From NCBI RefSeq assembly GCF_003671765.1, contig NZ_QPIB01000007.1, forward strand, positions 441,536 to 505,535: DNA of 64,000 nt, written 5' to 3'. The notes under the pieces were generated by a model, which had not been told where the DNA came from, ran no database searches, and was given only the letters and a program-made list of their open reading frames with translations. Shown here in pieces: positions 29,034 to 37,872 of this stretch (the first letter of the stretch is position 1; each line of letters starts with the position of its first letter). Position numbers and translations under genes: made by a program. Source of the DNA: Xenophilus sp. E41 (lineage in GTDB: Bacteria > Pseudomonadota > Gammaproteobacteria > Burkholderiales > Burkholderiaceae_C).

Positions 29034-32002
29034 CAGGCGGTGCCTCCGACGACGGCGCCGCCGCCTTCTTCGGCCGCACGTCGCTCGGCGTCCTTTTGCG
29101 CGGCCTTCTCGGCCTGCTCGTCGGCCCAGCGGTGGCTGCGGATGGACTGGTGGGCCAGCGCGGTGAGGATCAGCATGGTGGCGCCGAGCACCAGCGCGAA
29201 CACGCCGGTGTCGAAGAACAGGGCGCTGGGCACGTGCAGCTCGCCCAGCACCGGCAGCGTGAGGTGGGCGGTGTGCGTGGTCAGGAAGGGGAAGCCCAGG
29301 GCCACGGCGCCGCCGCCGGTGGCCAGCGCCAGCAGCAGACCGATGGCGATCCAGCGGCGCGGGTAGATGCGCAGGTGCTCTTCCGTCCAGGCCGCGCCCG
29401 AGACGATGAACTGCAGCATCAGCGCGACCGACATCACGAGGCCCGCCACGAAGCCGCCGCCGGGCGCGTTGTGGCCGCGCATGAAGAAGTACACCGACAC
29501 CAGCGCCGACAGCGGCAGCAGCAGGCGCACCAGCACCGCCGGAACCATCAGGTAGCCGACCGCGGTGTCCTTGGCCAGGCGCGGGTTGACGAGGTCGCTG
29601 CTGCCGTCGTCGGGCTGCACGCGCTGCTGGGGCGGCAGCGCCATGGCTTCGGGGGCGGGGCGGAAGCGCCGCAGCAGCGCGTAGACGGTCAGGGCCACGA
29701 TGCCCAGCACCGTGATCTCGCCGAAGGTGTCGAAGCCGCGGAAGTCCACCAGCATCACGTTGACGACGTTGGTGCCGCCGCCTTCGGGCAGCGCGCGCTC
29801 GAGGAAGAAAGGCGAGATGCTCAGCGGGTTGGGCCGCGTCATCATGAACCAGGCGAGGGCCGACATGCCGCCGCCGGCCACCGCGGCTACAGCCAGATCG
29901 CGCCCGCGGCGGCCCCAGGGGCGCAGGCGCTCGCGCGGCCGCTGGATTTGCGCCTTGCGCATCGGCAGCCAGCGCAGGCCCAGCAGGATGAGCAGCGTAG
30001 TGACGACCTCGACCACCAGCTGGGTGAGCGCGAGGTCGGGGGCAGAGAACCAGATGTAGGTGATGCAGCTCACCAGGCCCGCGCCCGAGGCCAGCATGAG
30101 CGAGGCCAGGCGATGGAACTTGGCCTGCCACGCCGCCGCGAGTGCGCAGATGCAGCCGATGACCCAGGTCATCGCGAACATGGGCGAGAAGGGCAGCAGC
30201 TCGCGCGTGCCGCGCTCGGCCGGCACGAACCACAGCGAGCTGCCCGCGCCCAGCACGGCCACGAGCACGAGCAGAAAGAGCTGCGGCTGCAGGCGACGCG
30301 TGCCGAGCAGCCTGCGGCTGCGGCGGCCCGCTTCGGACAGGCGGGCCAGGACGTTCTCGAAGATGCGCTGCCCGTCGAAGCGGTGCAGCAGCGGCGTGTG
30401 CTCCAGCCCGCCGGCCTGCCGACGGCGCCGCTGCAGCAGGTAGAGCGCCGCGCCGCCGGCCAGGGCGACGAAGCTCATCACCAGCGGCAGATTGAAGCCG
30501 TGCCACACCGCCAGGCTGTATTCGGGCAGCGTGCCGCCCACTACCGGCGCGGCCGCGGCCGCGAGGAAGGCGCCAACCGACCACGCCGGCACCACGCCGA
30601 CCACCAGGCACACCAGCACCAGGAGTTCCACCGGTACGCGCATCCAGTGGGGCGGCTCATGGGGCGGCTTGGGCACCTCGTTGTTGCAGGGCGGGCCGAA
30701 GAACACGTCGAACACGAAGCGCGCCGAGTACGCGACGCTGAAGGCGCCCGCGAGCGTGGCCAGAACGGGCAGCGTGTACTCGACCCAGGGCGCCGCATCG
30801 AGGAACACCGTCTCGGCGAAGAACATCTCCTTGGACAGGAAGCCGTTGAGCAGCGGCACGCCCGCCATCGACGCGCTGGCGATGATGGCCAGCGTGCCGG
30901 TGATGGGCATGGCGCGCAGCAGGCCGCTCAGCTTGCGGATGTCGCGCGTGCCGGTCTCGTGGTCGATGATGCCCGCCGCCATGAACAGCGAGGCCTTGAA
31001 GGTCGCGTGGTTCATGATGTGGAAGACCGCGGCCACGGCCGCCAGCGGGCTGTTCATGCCGAGCAGCAGCGTGATGAGCCCCAGGTGCGAGATAGTGGAG
31101 TAGGCCAGCAGCGCCTTCAGGTCGCGCTGGAACATCGCCACGTAGCCGCCCAGCAGCAGGGTGAGCGCTCCCGCGCCGCCGACCAGCCAGAACCATTCCT
31201 GCGTGCCCGAGAGCGCCGGCCACAGCCGCGCCATCAGGAACACGCCCAGCTTCACCATCGTGGCCGAATGCAGGTAGGCCGAGACGGGCGTGGGCGCGGC
31301 CATGGCGCGCGGCAGCCAGAAGTGGAAGGGAAACTGCGCGCTCTTGGTGAAGGCGCCCAGAAGGATCAGCACCAGGGCCAGCGGGTACAGCGCATGGGCG
31401 CGGATCCGGTCGCCCGAGGCGAGGACGACGTCGAGGTCGTAGCTGCCCACGATCCGGCCCAGCACCAGCACGCCGGCCAGCAGGCACAGCCCGCCGGCAC
31501 CGGTGACGGTGAGCGCCATGCGCGCACCGCGCCGCGCATCGCGCCGGTGGTGCCAGTAGCCGATCAGCAGGAAGGAGAACAGGCTGGTGAGCTCCCAGAA
31601 CAGCACCATCTGGATCAGGTTGCCCGATAGCACCACGCCGACCATCGAGCCCATGAAGGCCAGGAAGAAGGCGAAGAAGCGCGGCACCGGATCGGACGCC
31701 GACATGTAGTAGCGCGCGTAGAGCACCACCAGCGTGCCGATGCCCAGGACCAGCATGCAGAACAGCCAGGCGAAGCCGTCCATGCGGAAGGACAGGTCGA
31801 GGCCCAGCGAGGGGATCCACTCGTAGGTCTGGCGCAGGACGTTGCCATCGGCCAGGCGCGGGAACATCCACGCCACCTGCACCGCGCCGAACAGCGCCAC
31901 CACGCCGGCCAGCGTCGATTCCCGGTTGCGGGCGTCGGACGGCAGCGACGCCGCCAGCACGCTGGCAATGAAGGGGAGTGCGACGAGAAGGACCAGGGGC
32001 AT
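29033..32002 (-). CDS. mnhA: Mrp Na+/H+ antiporter fused subunit A/B
   Basis: 989 aa. Residues about 1-770 are MnhA, homologous to NuoL, with the conserved LLGAFTKSAQFPFHFWLPRAMAAPTPVSAYLHSATMVKLGVFL and the histidine-bearing HIMNHATFKASLFMAAG. Residues about 820-960 correspond to MnhB (SVYFFMRGHNAPGGGFVAGLVMSVALML is the MnhB signature), so the two subunits are fused, as in PhaAB-type systems. The Mrp complex exchanges Na+ for H+ to control internal pH and sodium. It is first in the leftward operon A/B-C-D-E-F-G. Confidence 0.95.
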   Translation of the reverse strand: MPLVLLVALPFIASVLAASLPSDARNRESTLAGVVALFGAVQVAWMFPRLADGNVLRQTYEWIPSLGLDLSFRMDGFAWLFCMLVLGIGTLVVLYARYYMSASDPVPRFFAFFLAFMGSMVGVVLSGNLIQMVLFWELTSLFSFLLIGYWHHRRDARRGARMALTVTGAGGLCLLAGVLVLGRIVGSYDLDVVLASGDRIRAHALYPLALVLILLGAFTKSAQFPFHFWLPRAMAAPTPVSAYLHSATMVKLGVFLMARLWPALSGTQEWFWLVGGAGALTLLLGGYVAMFQRDLKALLAYSTISHLGLITLLLGMNSPLAAVAAVFHIMNHATFKASLFMAAGIIDHETGTRDIRKLSGLLRAMPITGTLAIIASASMAGVPLLNGFLSKEMFFAETVFLDAAPWVEYTLPVLATLAGAFSVAYSARFVFDVFFGPPCNNEVPKPPHEPPHWMRVPVELLVLVCLVVGVVPAWSVGAFLAAAAAPVVGGTLPEYSLAVWHGFNLPLVMSFVALAGGAALYLLQRRRRQAGGLEHTPLLHRFDGQRIFENVLARLSEAGRRSRRLLGTRRLQPQLFLLVLVAVLGAGSSLWFVPAERGTRELLPFSPMFAMTWVIGCICALAAAWQAKFHRLASLMLASGAGLVSCITYIWFSAPDLALTQLVVEVVTTLLILLGLRWLPMRKAQIQRPRERLRPWGRRGRDLAVAAVAGGGMSALAWFMMTRPNPLSISPFFLERALPEGGGTNVVNVMLVDFRGFDTFGEITVLGIVALTVYALLRRFRPAPEAMALPPQQRVQPDDGSSDLVNPRLAKDTAVGYLMVPAVLVRLLLPLSALVSVYFFMRGHNAPGGGFVAGLVMSVALMLQFIVSGAAWTEEHLRIYPRRWIAIGLLLALATGGGAVALGFPFLTTHTAHLTLPVLGELHVPSALFFDTGVFALVLGATMLILTALAHQSIRSHRWADEQAEKAAQKDAERRAAEEGGGAVVGGTA

Positions 32003-32070
32003 TGCGATCGATTCTATCGACCGACCCTCGTCGGCCCATTGGAAAAAACCGCAGACGGGGCGCTGGTCTT

Positions 32071-32131
32071 TTGAACGAAAAGTGCCCGGAGCGACCGCCA
32101 GCCTTGGGCGGGAAGCTATGAATTCAGTAGC
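32071..32131 (-). repeat. Dispersed repeat, copy 5
   Basis: Leftward it reads GCTACTGAATTCATAGC followed by CGCCCAAGGCTGGCGGTCGCTCCGGGCACTTTTCGTTCAAAA, the order seen in the other copies. It is intergenic, between crcB and the mnhA start. Confidence 0.7.
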
Positions 32132-32149
32132 GCGTTGCCAATGCCTTGA

Positions 32150-32536
32150 TCACGAGGCGACGAACCAATGCACCGTGCGAATCCCGACCCACGTCAGCGC
32201 CAGCGAGCCCGCCAGGTGCAGGCAGCCGGTCAGCAGCGCGAGCCCCAGCCGGCCGTCGAGCAGCATCGCCACCACCTCGGCCGAGAAGCTCGAGAAGGTC
32301 GTGAGGCCGCCGAGGAAGCCGGTGATGAGCAGCAGCCGCCACACCGGGTCGAGCTGCGGCATGGCCTGGAAGGTGCCGACGGCCACGCCGATCAGGTAGC
32401 CGCCGATGAGGTTGGCGGCCAGCGTGCCCCAGGGCAGTAGGCCGCCTTGCGTGTTGAGTGCGAGGCCGAGGCCCCAGCGGGCGAGCGCCCCGAGCGAGGC
32501 GCCGAGCGAGATGGCCAATACGGGCAGCAGGGGCAT
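32150..32536 (-). CDS. crcB: Fluoride channel CrcB/Fluc
   Basis: 128 aa with four helices. GASLGALARWGLG at the N-terminus, GTLAANLIGGYLIGV with the conserved Asn, and GFLGGLTTFSSFSAEVV with the TTFS(S/T)F motif are diagnostic of Fluc channels, which work as antiparallel dimers to expel fluoride. No fluoride riboswitch is recognisable in the 36-bp gap upstream, so any control would come from further up, perhaps the TRAP operon. Confidence 0.95.
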   Translation of the reverse strand: MPLLPVLAISLGASLGALARWGLGLALNTQGGLLPWGTLAANLIGGYLIGVAVGTFQAMPQLDPVWRLLLITGFLGGLTTFSSFSAEVVAMLLDGRLGLALLTGCLHLAGSLALTWVGIRTVHWFVAS

Positions 32537-32572
32537 CCGTCGATTCTCACCGTGCTTGCGGGCCGGCGTGCC

Positions 32573-33868
32573 TCACATCTGCTTCGGCAGCCAGGTCACC
32601 AGCGCCGGGAAGAAGTAGATGATCAGCACGGCGGCGATCATCAGCAGGAACATCGGCACCGTCACCCGCGCGATGTAGAGCAGGTCCTTGCCCGTCATGC
32701 CCTGGAGCACGAAGAGGTTGAAGCCCACGGGCGGCGTGATCTGCGCCATCTCGACCACCAGCACGATGAAGATGCCGAACCAGATGGGGTCGATGCCGGC
32801 GGCCGTGACCGTGGGCATGATGACGCCCATGGTCAGCACGACCATCGAGATGCCGTCGAGGAAGCAGCCCAGCACGATGTAGAACACCGCGAGCATCGCC
32901 ACCAGCTGGAACTTCGACAGGCCCAGCGAGCCGATCCACTCGGCCAGGTGGCGCGGCAGGCCGATGTAGCCCATGGCCAGCGTGAGGAACGCGGCGCCCG
33001 CCAGGATCAGCGCCATCATGCAGTACAGGCGCGTGGCACCCAGCAGCGATTCCTTGAAGGTGTTCCAGTTCAGCGAGCCCTGTGCCGCCGAGATGACCAG
33101 CGCGCCCACCACGCCGACGGCCGCCGCCTCGGTGGCGGTGGCGATGCCGGCGTAGATCGAACCCAGCACCGCCAGGATCAGCAGCGTGACGGGGATCAGG
33201 CTGCGCGAGGCGGCGAGCTTCTGCATGAAGCTCATGCGCGCGTCGGCCGGCGGGATCTTGCCGGGGTTCACCAGCGCCCAGACCGCGATGTAGCCCGAGA
33301 ACAGCACCGCGAGCAGGATGCCGGGGATCACGCCCGCGATGAACAGCCGCGCGATCGAGACGTCGGCCGCGACGCCGTAGACGATCATGATGATCGAAGG
33401 CGGGATCAGCAGGCCCAGCGTGCCGGCGCCGGCCAGGGTGCCGATGACCATGTCCTGCGGGTAGCCGCGCTTGCCCAGTTCGGGCAGCGTCATCTTGCCG
33501 ATGGTGGCGCAGGTGGCGGCACTGGAACCCGACACCGCCGCGAAGATGGCGCAGCCCACCACGTTGGTGTGCAGCAGCCGGCCGGGCAGGCGTTGCATCC
33601 AGGGCGCCAGGCCGCTGAACATGTCCTGCGACAGCCGGGTGCGGAACAGGATCTCGCCCATCCACACGAACAACGGCAGCGCGGTGAGCGTCCAGCCCGA
33701 GGCCGAGCCCCAGATGGTGACGGCCATGGCATCGCCCGCGGGGCGCGAGGAGAACAGCTCCATCGCGATCCAGGCCACGCCCGAGAGGGTGAGCCCGATC
33801 CACACCCCGCTGCCGAGGATGAGGAACAGCGACAGGATGAGCAGGCCGGCAATGGCGATGTCACTCAT
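32573..33868 (-). CDS. TRAP transporter large permease, DctM family (second system)
   Basis: 431 aa, the normal DctM length, with about twelve hydrophobic segments. GSGVWIGLTLSGVAWIA, MQRLPGRLLHTNVVGCAIFAAVSGSSAATCATIGKMTLPEL and AGAGTLGLLIPPSIIMIVYG are characteristic motifs. It overlaps dctQ by 8 bp, so translation is coupled. With the following two genes it forms a complete leftward dctP-dctQ-dctM operon, unlike the frameshifted system near 4 kb. Confidence 0.95.
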   Translation of the reverse strand: MSDIAIAGLLILSLFLILGSGVWIGLTLSGVAWIAMELFSSRPAGDAMAVTIWGSASGWTLTALPLFVWMGEILFRTRLSQDMFSGLAPWMQRLPGRLLHTNVVGCAIFAAVSGSSAATCATIGKMTLPELGKRGYPQDMVIGTLAGAGTLGLLIPPSIIMIVYGVAADVSIARLFIAGVIPGILLAVLFSGYIAVWALVNPGKIPPADARMSFMQKLAASRSLIPVTLLILAVLGSIYAGIATATEAAAVGVVGALVISAAQGSLNWNTFKESLLGATRLYCMMALILAGAAFLTLAMGYIGLPRHLAEWIGSLGLSKFQLVAMLAVFYIVLGCFLDGISMVVLTMGVIMPTVTAAGIDPIWFGIFIVLVVEMAQITPPVGFNLFVLQGMTGKDLLYIARVTVPMFLLMIAAVLIIYFFPALVTWLPKQM

Positions 33869-34367
33869 GGCGCAGCATCTCCCCGTCGGCCACCGGCGCG
33901 CGGCCGTTCCATTCGATGATGAACTCGTCGATGGCCGCGATCGCGAAGACCACGGCGCCCACCGCCATGCTCAGCTGCGGGATCCACAGCGGCGTGGCGT
34001 CGTTGGAAGTGGACATGTCGTTGAACTCGTGCGACTGCAGCACCAGCCGCACCGCGTAGACCGCGAAGAGGATGGCCAGCGCCGCGCCCGCGCCCATGGC
34101 CCAGCGCTCGAGCCAGCGGCGCGGCGTCGCGCCCAGGGCGTTGAGCACCAGCGTCACGCGGATGTGTTCGCCCTTCTTGAGGGTGTGGGCCAGTGCCATG
34201 AAGCCGGCGCCGGCCATCATGTAGCCGGCGTAGGCGTCGATGCCCGGCACGTTGAAGTGCAGCTGCCGCCCGAGGATGGACGTCAGCACCATGGCCAGCA
34301 GGCCGACCATGAAAAGCGCCGCCAGGGCGGCGGCGCTGTCGTAGAGGAAATCGAGGGTTTTGCGCAT
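33861..34367 (-). CDS. TRAP transporter small permease, DctQ family (second system)
   Basis: 168 aa with four membrane helices; the EHIRVTLVLNALG segment is the equivalent of the DctQ REHVRVD motif. It joins the large permease into the transport unit. It begins 46 bp after the dctP stop and overlaps dctM. Confidence 0.93.
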   Translation of the reverse strand: MRKTLDFLYDSAAALAALFMVGLLAMVLTSILGRQLHFNVPGIDAYAGYMMAGAGFMALAHTLKKGEHIRVTLVLNALGATPRRWLERWAMGAGAALAILFAVYAVRLVLQSHEFNDMSTSNDATPLWIPQLSMAVGAVVFAIAAIDEFIIEWNGRAPVADGEMLRHE

Positions 34368-34413
34368 GGGCAGGTCGCGTGGGAAGGGCCCGGGCCACGC
34401 CCGGACCCGGGGC

Positions 34414-35382
34414 TCACATCTTCTTGTACGCGTCCAGCACCGCCTGGCCCTCGGGCCCGGCCTTCTCGGTCCATTCCTTGATCATGGTGTCGCCGACCTT
34501 CTTCATGTCGGCCTTGAGCTGCGCCGACGGCACGTGGATCGTCATGCCGTTCTTCTTGAGCAGTTCGAGGTACTCGAGGTTCTTCTTCTTCGACAGCTCC
34601 CAGCCGCGCTTCTCGGCCTCGTCGCCGGCCTTGAGCAGGGCGTCCTGCGTCGGCTTGTCGAGCGCGTCGAAGGCCTTCTTGTTCACCAGCACGGCGTTCT
34701 TGGGCAGCCAGGCCTGGGTGTCGTAGAAGTTCTTGATGTACTCGTAGGTCTTGGTGTCGTAGCCCGTCGAACCCGAGGACATGTACGACTCGATGACGCC
34801 CGTGGCCATGGCCTGCGAGAGCTCGGCCTGCTGCACGGTGACGGGCTGCGCGCCCACCAGTTCGCCGATGCGGGCGGTGGCCGGGCTGTAGGCGCGCCAC
34901 TTGATGCCCTTGAGGTCGGCGGCCGAGTTGATGGCCTTGTTGACGAAGATGCCCTGCGGCGGCCAGGCCACGGTGTAGAGCAGCATGATGCCCTGCTCGG
35001 CCAGCTTCTTGGACAGCACCGGCTTCTGTGCCTGGTAGAGCTTCCAGGCGGCGTCGTAGCTGTCGGCCAGGAAGGGGATGCCGTCGGTGCCGAAGACCTG
35101 CCATTCGTTCTGGAAGTTCACCAGCAGGATCTCGCCCATCTGCGCCTGGCCGCCCTGCACGGCGCGCTTGATCTCGGGTGCCTTGAACAGCGAGGCGTTG
35201 GAGTGCACCGTGATCTTCAGCTTGCCGGCCGTGGCCTTGTCCACGTCGGACGCGAACTGGCTGATGTTCTCGGTGTGGAAGTTGGTGGGGGGGTAGGCCG
35301 TGGGCAGGTCCCACTTGGTCTGGGCCAGGGCGGTGGCGCCGACCGTGAACGCGGCCAGCGCGAAACCGAACTTGTGGATCAT
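34414..35382 (-). CDS. TRAP transporter substrate-binding protein, DctP family (second system)
   Basis: 322 aa with a signal peptide of about 20 residues (MIHKFGFALAAFTVGATALAQ). The mature protein shows TKWDLPTAYPPTNFHTENISQFASDVDKATAGKLKITVHSNASLFK and the conserved Arg-bearing LKGIKWRAYSPATARIGELVGAQPV, where TRAP receptors bind the carboxylate. AGGAG precedes the ATG. It is first in a three-gene operon. A C4-dicarboxylate or keto/aromatic acid is likely, but the ligand cannot be read from sequence. Confidence 0.94.
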   Translation of the reverse strand: MIHKFGFALAAFTVGATALAQTKWDLPTAYPPTNFHTENISQFASDVDKATAGKLKITVHSNASLFKAPEIKRAVQGGQAQMGEILLVNFQNEWQVFGTDGIPFLADSYDAAWKLYQAQKPVLSKKLAEQGIMLLYTVAWPPQGIFVNKAINSAADLKGIKWRAYSPATARIGELVGAQPVTVQQAELSQAMATGVIESYMSSGSTGYDTKTYEYIKNFYDTQAWLPKNAVLVNKKAFDALDKPTQDALLKAGDEAEKRGWELSKKKNLEYLELLKKNGMTIHVPSAQLKADMKKVGDTMIKEWTEKAGPEGQAVLDAYKKM

Positions 35383-35486
35383 CGACTCTCTCCTGTGCGG
35401 GGAAGTGAAAAGCGTGAGCAGGATACGTGCAAATATCGGGCCACGGCTGGGGCATTTCCCGGACGACCACGCACCGGCGCACAAGC

Positions 35487-35514
35487 AGGAAAGCCGCCCG
35501 GAGGCGGCTTTCCT
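35487..35514 (-). terminator. Intrinsic terminator downstream of the ComEA-like gene
   Basis: The perfect 12-bp stem AGGAAAGCCGCC/GGCGGCTTTCCT has a 4-nt loop and lies 18 bp after the comEA-like stop. The T-run is short (TTTCCT, inside the stem), so efficiency is uncertain. Confidence 0.65.
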
Positions 35515-35531
35515 GGATGGCTGGCGCGGGC

Positions 35532-35858
35532 TCAGTGGGCGGACTTCTTGGCCGCGCCCGGCTTCTTTGCCGCCGACGCGTCGGCCGCTCCGTCGAACGG
35601 CTTCCCATTGACCGTGAGCCCCGCGGCCGAGAGCTTGGCGGCCGACTTCTGCTTGACGCCCTTCACGCGCGCCATGAGGTCGGGCCAGTCCTTGAACTGG
35701 GACTGCTGGCGCGCGTCGACGATGCGCTTGGACAGGGCCGGACCCACGCCCGGCAGCCCGTCGAAATCGGCGACGGAACCCTTGTTGACTTCGACCGCGG
35801 CGGATGCGGCCATCGAGACGGCGGCGAACGCCAGCGAGGCCAGGACTTTCTTGAACAT
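35532..35858 (-). CDS. ComEA-like helix-hairpin-helix exported protein
   Basis: 108 aa with a signal peptide (MFKKVLASLAFAAVSMAASA). The mature part has VNKGSVADFDGLPGVGPALSKRIVDARQQSQFKDWPDLMARVKGVKQKSAAKL, a helix-hairpin-helix DNA-binding unit as in ComEA of natural transformation. A Lys/Ala-rich tail follows. It may bind incoming DNA in the periplasm, though small HhH proteins of this kind are also found in non-competent species. GGGAG precedes the ATG. It stands alone between the TRAP operon and lapB. Confidence 0.88.
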   Translation of the reverse strand: MFKKVLASLAFAAVSMAASAAVEVNKGSVADFDGLPGVGPALSKRIVDARQQSQFKDWPDLMARVKGVKQKSAAKLSAAGLTVNGKPFDGAADASAAKKPGAAKKSAH

Positions 35859-35945
35859 GATGACTCCCTGTGTGTTGGTTGACAATGCGCGTCGATCGCG
35901 CCCGGCCATCATGCAAGGGCCTGATGCGTCAGGCCATCGATCCGG

Positions 35946-37130
35946 TCATAGTTCCTCCACCCGACGGGGTGGGTAGCTGTCCCAGGCCTGGCAACCCGGG
36001 CAGTGCCAGAAGTATTGGTGCGCCTCGAAGCCGCAGGCCGCGCAGCGGTAGCGCATCAGCGGCCGCGCGGCCTGATCGAGCGCGCGCTGCACGGGTGGGT
36101 GGGTCAATGCGTCGTCGGTGAATTGCTCGCCGGCCAGCCAGCGCGAGGCGGCGACCAGCGAGCCCGGTTGCTGCGCGAGGTGCGCCAGGTAGCCGTCGCG
36201 CGGCGTGGTGGTCGTGGCCTCGCGGCCCTCGCCGGCGGGTTGCAGCTGTCCGCCCAGTGCGACGATGGCCTCGACCACGTCGATCGACGGCGCCTGGGCG
36301 TAGCGTCGTTGCAGCAGGGCCAGCGCCTCGCCGCTGCGGTGCGCGGCCACCGCGGTCTGCTGCAGCTGCGCGGCGTAGAGGGGCAGGGCCATCGGTGCCG
36401 TGTCCGCCAACGCCATCAAGGTGTCGAAGGCTTCGGCTGCCTGGCCGCTGCGCAACTGGAGCGCGGCGATGTCGATGGGCGGCCGGGGTGCGTCGGGGGC
36501 CAGTGTCGCGGCCTGGCGCAGCAGGCGCATGGCCTCGTCCAATGCGCCCTTCGAGGCCTGCTCGGACGCCTGTTCGCACAGGTGGTGCGCGCGGCGCGTG
36601 CCGTAGCTGGCCTGTTCCGATGCGTCGAGCTTGCTGGCCACGATCTCCGCCTGCGCCCACTCGCGGGAGCGTTCGTAGATGGCCAGCAGGGCCAGGCGCG
36701 ATTCGTTCTCGTAGCGCGTGCCCTCGAGCTTCTGCAATGCCGTCTCGGCGCGGTCGAGCAGGCCGGCGCTCAGGAAGTCCTGCGCCAGCGCATGCTGCGC
36801 GCGGTCGCGGTCGGCGCGGCTGAGGTCGCCGCGCCCCAGCAGGTGTTCGTGCACGCGCACTGCGCGCTGGTATTCGCCGCGTCGGCGGAACAGGTTGCCC
36901 AGTGCGAAGTGCAGCTCCTGCGTGTCGGGGTCGTTCTGCACCGCCTCGATGAAGGCATCGATGGCCTGGTCCTGCTGTTCGTTGAGCAGGAAGTTGAGGC
37001 CGCGGAAGTAGGCCTTGGGCGCCTGGCGGTTCTCCAGCCGCAGCTGGCGCAGGTCGAGGCGGGAGGCGAGCCAGCCCAGCACGAAGGCGACGGGCAGGCC
37101 CAGCAGGAGCCAACTGAAATCAAAGTCCAT
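35946..37130 (-). CDS. lapB: Lipopolysaccharide assembly protein B, LapB/YciM family
   Basis: 394 aa. An N-terminal membrane anchor (WLLLGLPVAFVLGWLASRL) is followed by tetratricopeptide repeats (about 40-340, starting AYFRGLNFLLNEQQDQAIDAF) and a C-terminal rubredoxin-like metal-binding motif CAAC...CPGC (about 363-383). LapB regulates LpxC turnover and coordinates lipopolysaccharide synthesis and export on the cytoplasmic face of the inner membrane. It overlaps lapA by 11 bp, and the pair lies after rpsA-ihfB as in other betaproteobacteria. Confidence 0.95.
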   Translation of the reverse strand: MDFDFSWLLLGLPVAFVLGWLASRLDLRQLRLENRQAPKAYFRGLNFLLNEQQDQAIDAFIEAVQNDPDTQELHFALGNLFRRRGEYQRAVRVHEHLLGRGDLSRADRDRAQHALAQDFLSAGLLDRAETALQKLEGTRYENESRLALLAIYERSREWAQAEIVASKLDASEQASYGTRRAHHLCEQASEQASKGALDEAMRLLRQAATLAPDAPRPPIDIAALQLRSGQAAEAFDTLMALADTAPMALPLYAAQLQQTAVAAHRSGEALALLQRRYAQAPSIDVVEAIVALGGQLQPAGEGREATTTTPRDGYLAHLAQQPGSLVAASRWLAGEQFTDDALTHPPVQRALDQAARPLMRYRCAACGFEAHQYFWHCPGCQAWDSYPPRRVEEL

Positions 37131-37440
37131 GCTGGCGGGCGATCTGGGGTTCCTGGACGGCGACGGGGCCCGTGCCTTCGGGCGCGGGATTCGTGCCGAC
37201 GGGGGTGGGGATCGCGGGCGCCTGCGTGGCGGCGCGCCGATGCTTCCACCATCCGGGGAGCATGCCCAGCGCGCCGACCACCATGCCGCCGGCGAAGGCC
37301 GCCAGCACCACCAGCACCAGCGGCGCGCGCCAATACGTCCCGAAGAAGAAGTAGACGGTCGCGTCGTGCTGGTTGTTCAGCGCGAAAGCGAACAGGGTAA
37401 AAAAAATGGCTGCCTTGAGCAGCCACAGGAAGTATTTCAT
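37120..37440 (-). CDS. lapA: Lipopolysaccharide assembly protein A, LapA domain (DUF1049)
   Basis: 106 aa with two membrane helices (LLKAAIFFTLFAFALN and LVLVVLAAFAGGMVVGALG) separated by NNQHDATVYFFFGTYWRAP, the LapA pattern. A Pro/Ala-rich cytoplasmic tail follows. It works with LapB in LPS assembly. It lies between ihfB and lapB in one leftward unit. Confidence 0.93.
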   Translation of the reverse strand: MKYFLWLLKAAIFFTLFAFALNNQHDATVYFFFGTYWRAPLVLVVLAAFAGGMVVGALGMLPGWWKHRRAATQAPAIPTPVGTNPAPEGTGPVAVQEPQIARQHGL

Positions 37441-37482
37441 CGGTGTCCCGTGAGCCCGGGACCGATTCTACGGAGCCGGGTG

Positions 37483-37809
37483 TCAGGCCCTCTCGCGCTG
37501 GCGCTGCTGCTCGGCCTCGAGTTCGGCGCTGCGCGCATCCACGGCCTCGCGCAGGGCCTTGCCCGGCTTGAAGTGGGGCACCCGCTTCTCGGGGATCTGG
37601 ACACTCTCGCCCGAGCGCGGGTTGCGTCCGATGCGCGGCGGCCTGCGGCTGACCGAGAAGCTGCCGAAGCCACGGATCTCGATGCGATGGCCGCGCACCA
37701 GCGCGTCGCTCATGGCGTCGAGGATGGTCTTGACGGCGTACTCGGCGTCGCGATGCGTCAATTGCGCGAAGCGGGCGGCGAGTTCTTCAACCAGGTCGGA
37801 GCGTGTCAT
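37483..37809 (-). CDS. ihfB: Integration host factor subunit beta
   Basis: 108 aa HU-family protein. [33 protein letters not shown] is the dimerisation helix pair, [24 protein letters not shown] holds the DNA-binding beta arm with the intercalating Pro. The final Glu/Arg-rich tail extends about 12 residues beyond E. coli IHF-beta. It bends DNA at specific sites. It follows rpsA as in most proteobacteria. The start at MTRSDLV fits the family; a longer upstream ATG does not. Confidence 0.96.
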   Translation of the reverse strand: MTRSDLVEELAARFAQLTHRDAEYAVKTILDAMSDALVRGHRIEIRGFGSFSVSRRPPRIGRNPRSGESVQIPEKRVPHFKPGKALREAVDARSAELEAEQQRQRERA

Positions 37810-37825
37810 GGGTCGGCAGATGGAA

Positions 37826-37851
37826 ACACGGCGAGGCAAGCCTCGCCGTGT
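37826..37851 (-). terminator. Hairpin terminator between rpsA and ihfB
   Basis: The perfect 12-bp stem ACACGGCGAGGC/GCCTCGCCGTGT has a 2-nt loop, followed leftward by TTTCC. It lies 21 bp after the rpsA stop and may reduce readthrough into ihfB. Confidence 0.75.
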
Positions 37852-37872
37852 CCGGGTACCGCGCTTGGCGGC

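Noticed and set aside
29096-31630. 844-codon rightward frame opposite mnhA
   Set aside because: Composition dominated by Gln/His/Arg/Gly is typical of antisense frames in GC-rich DNA; MnhA/B matches its family.
32537-32572. Fluoride riboswitch upstream of crcB
   Set aside because: The gap to the upstream gene is only 36 bp and lacks the expected pseudoknot elements.
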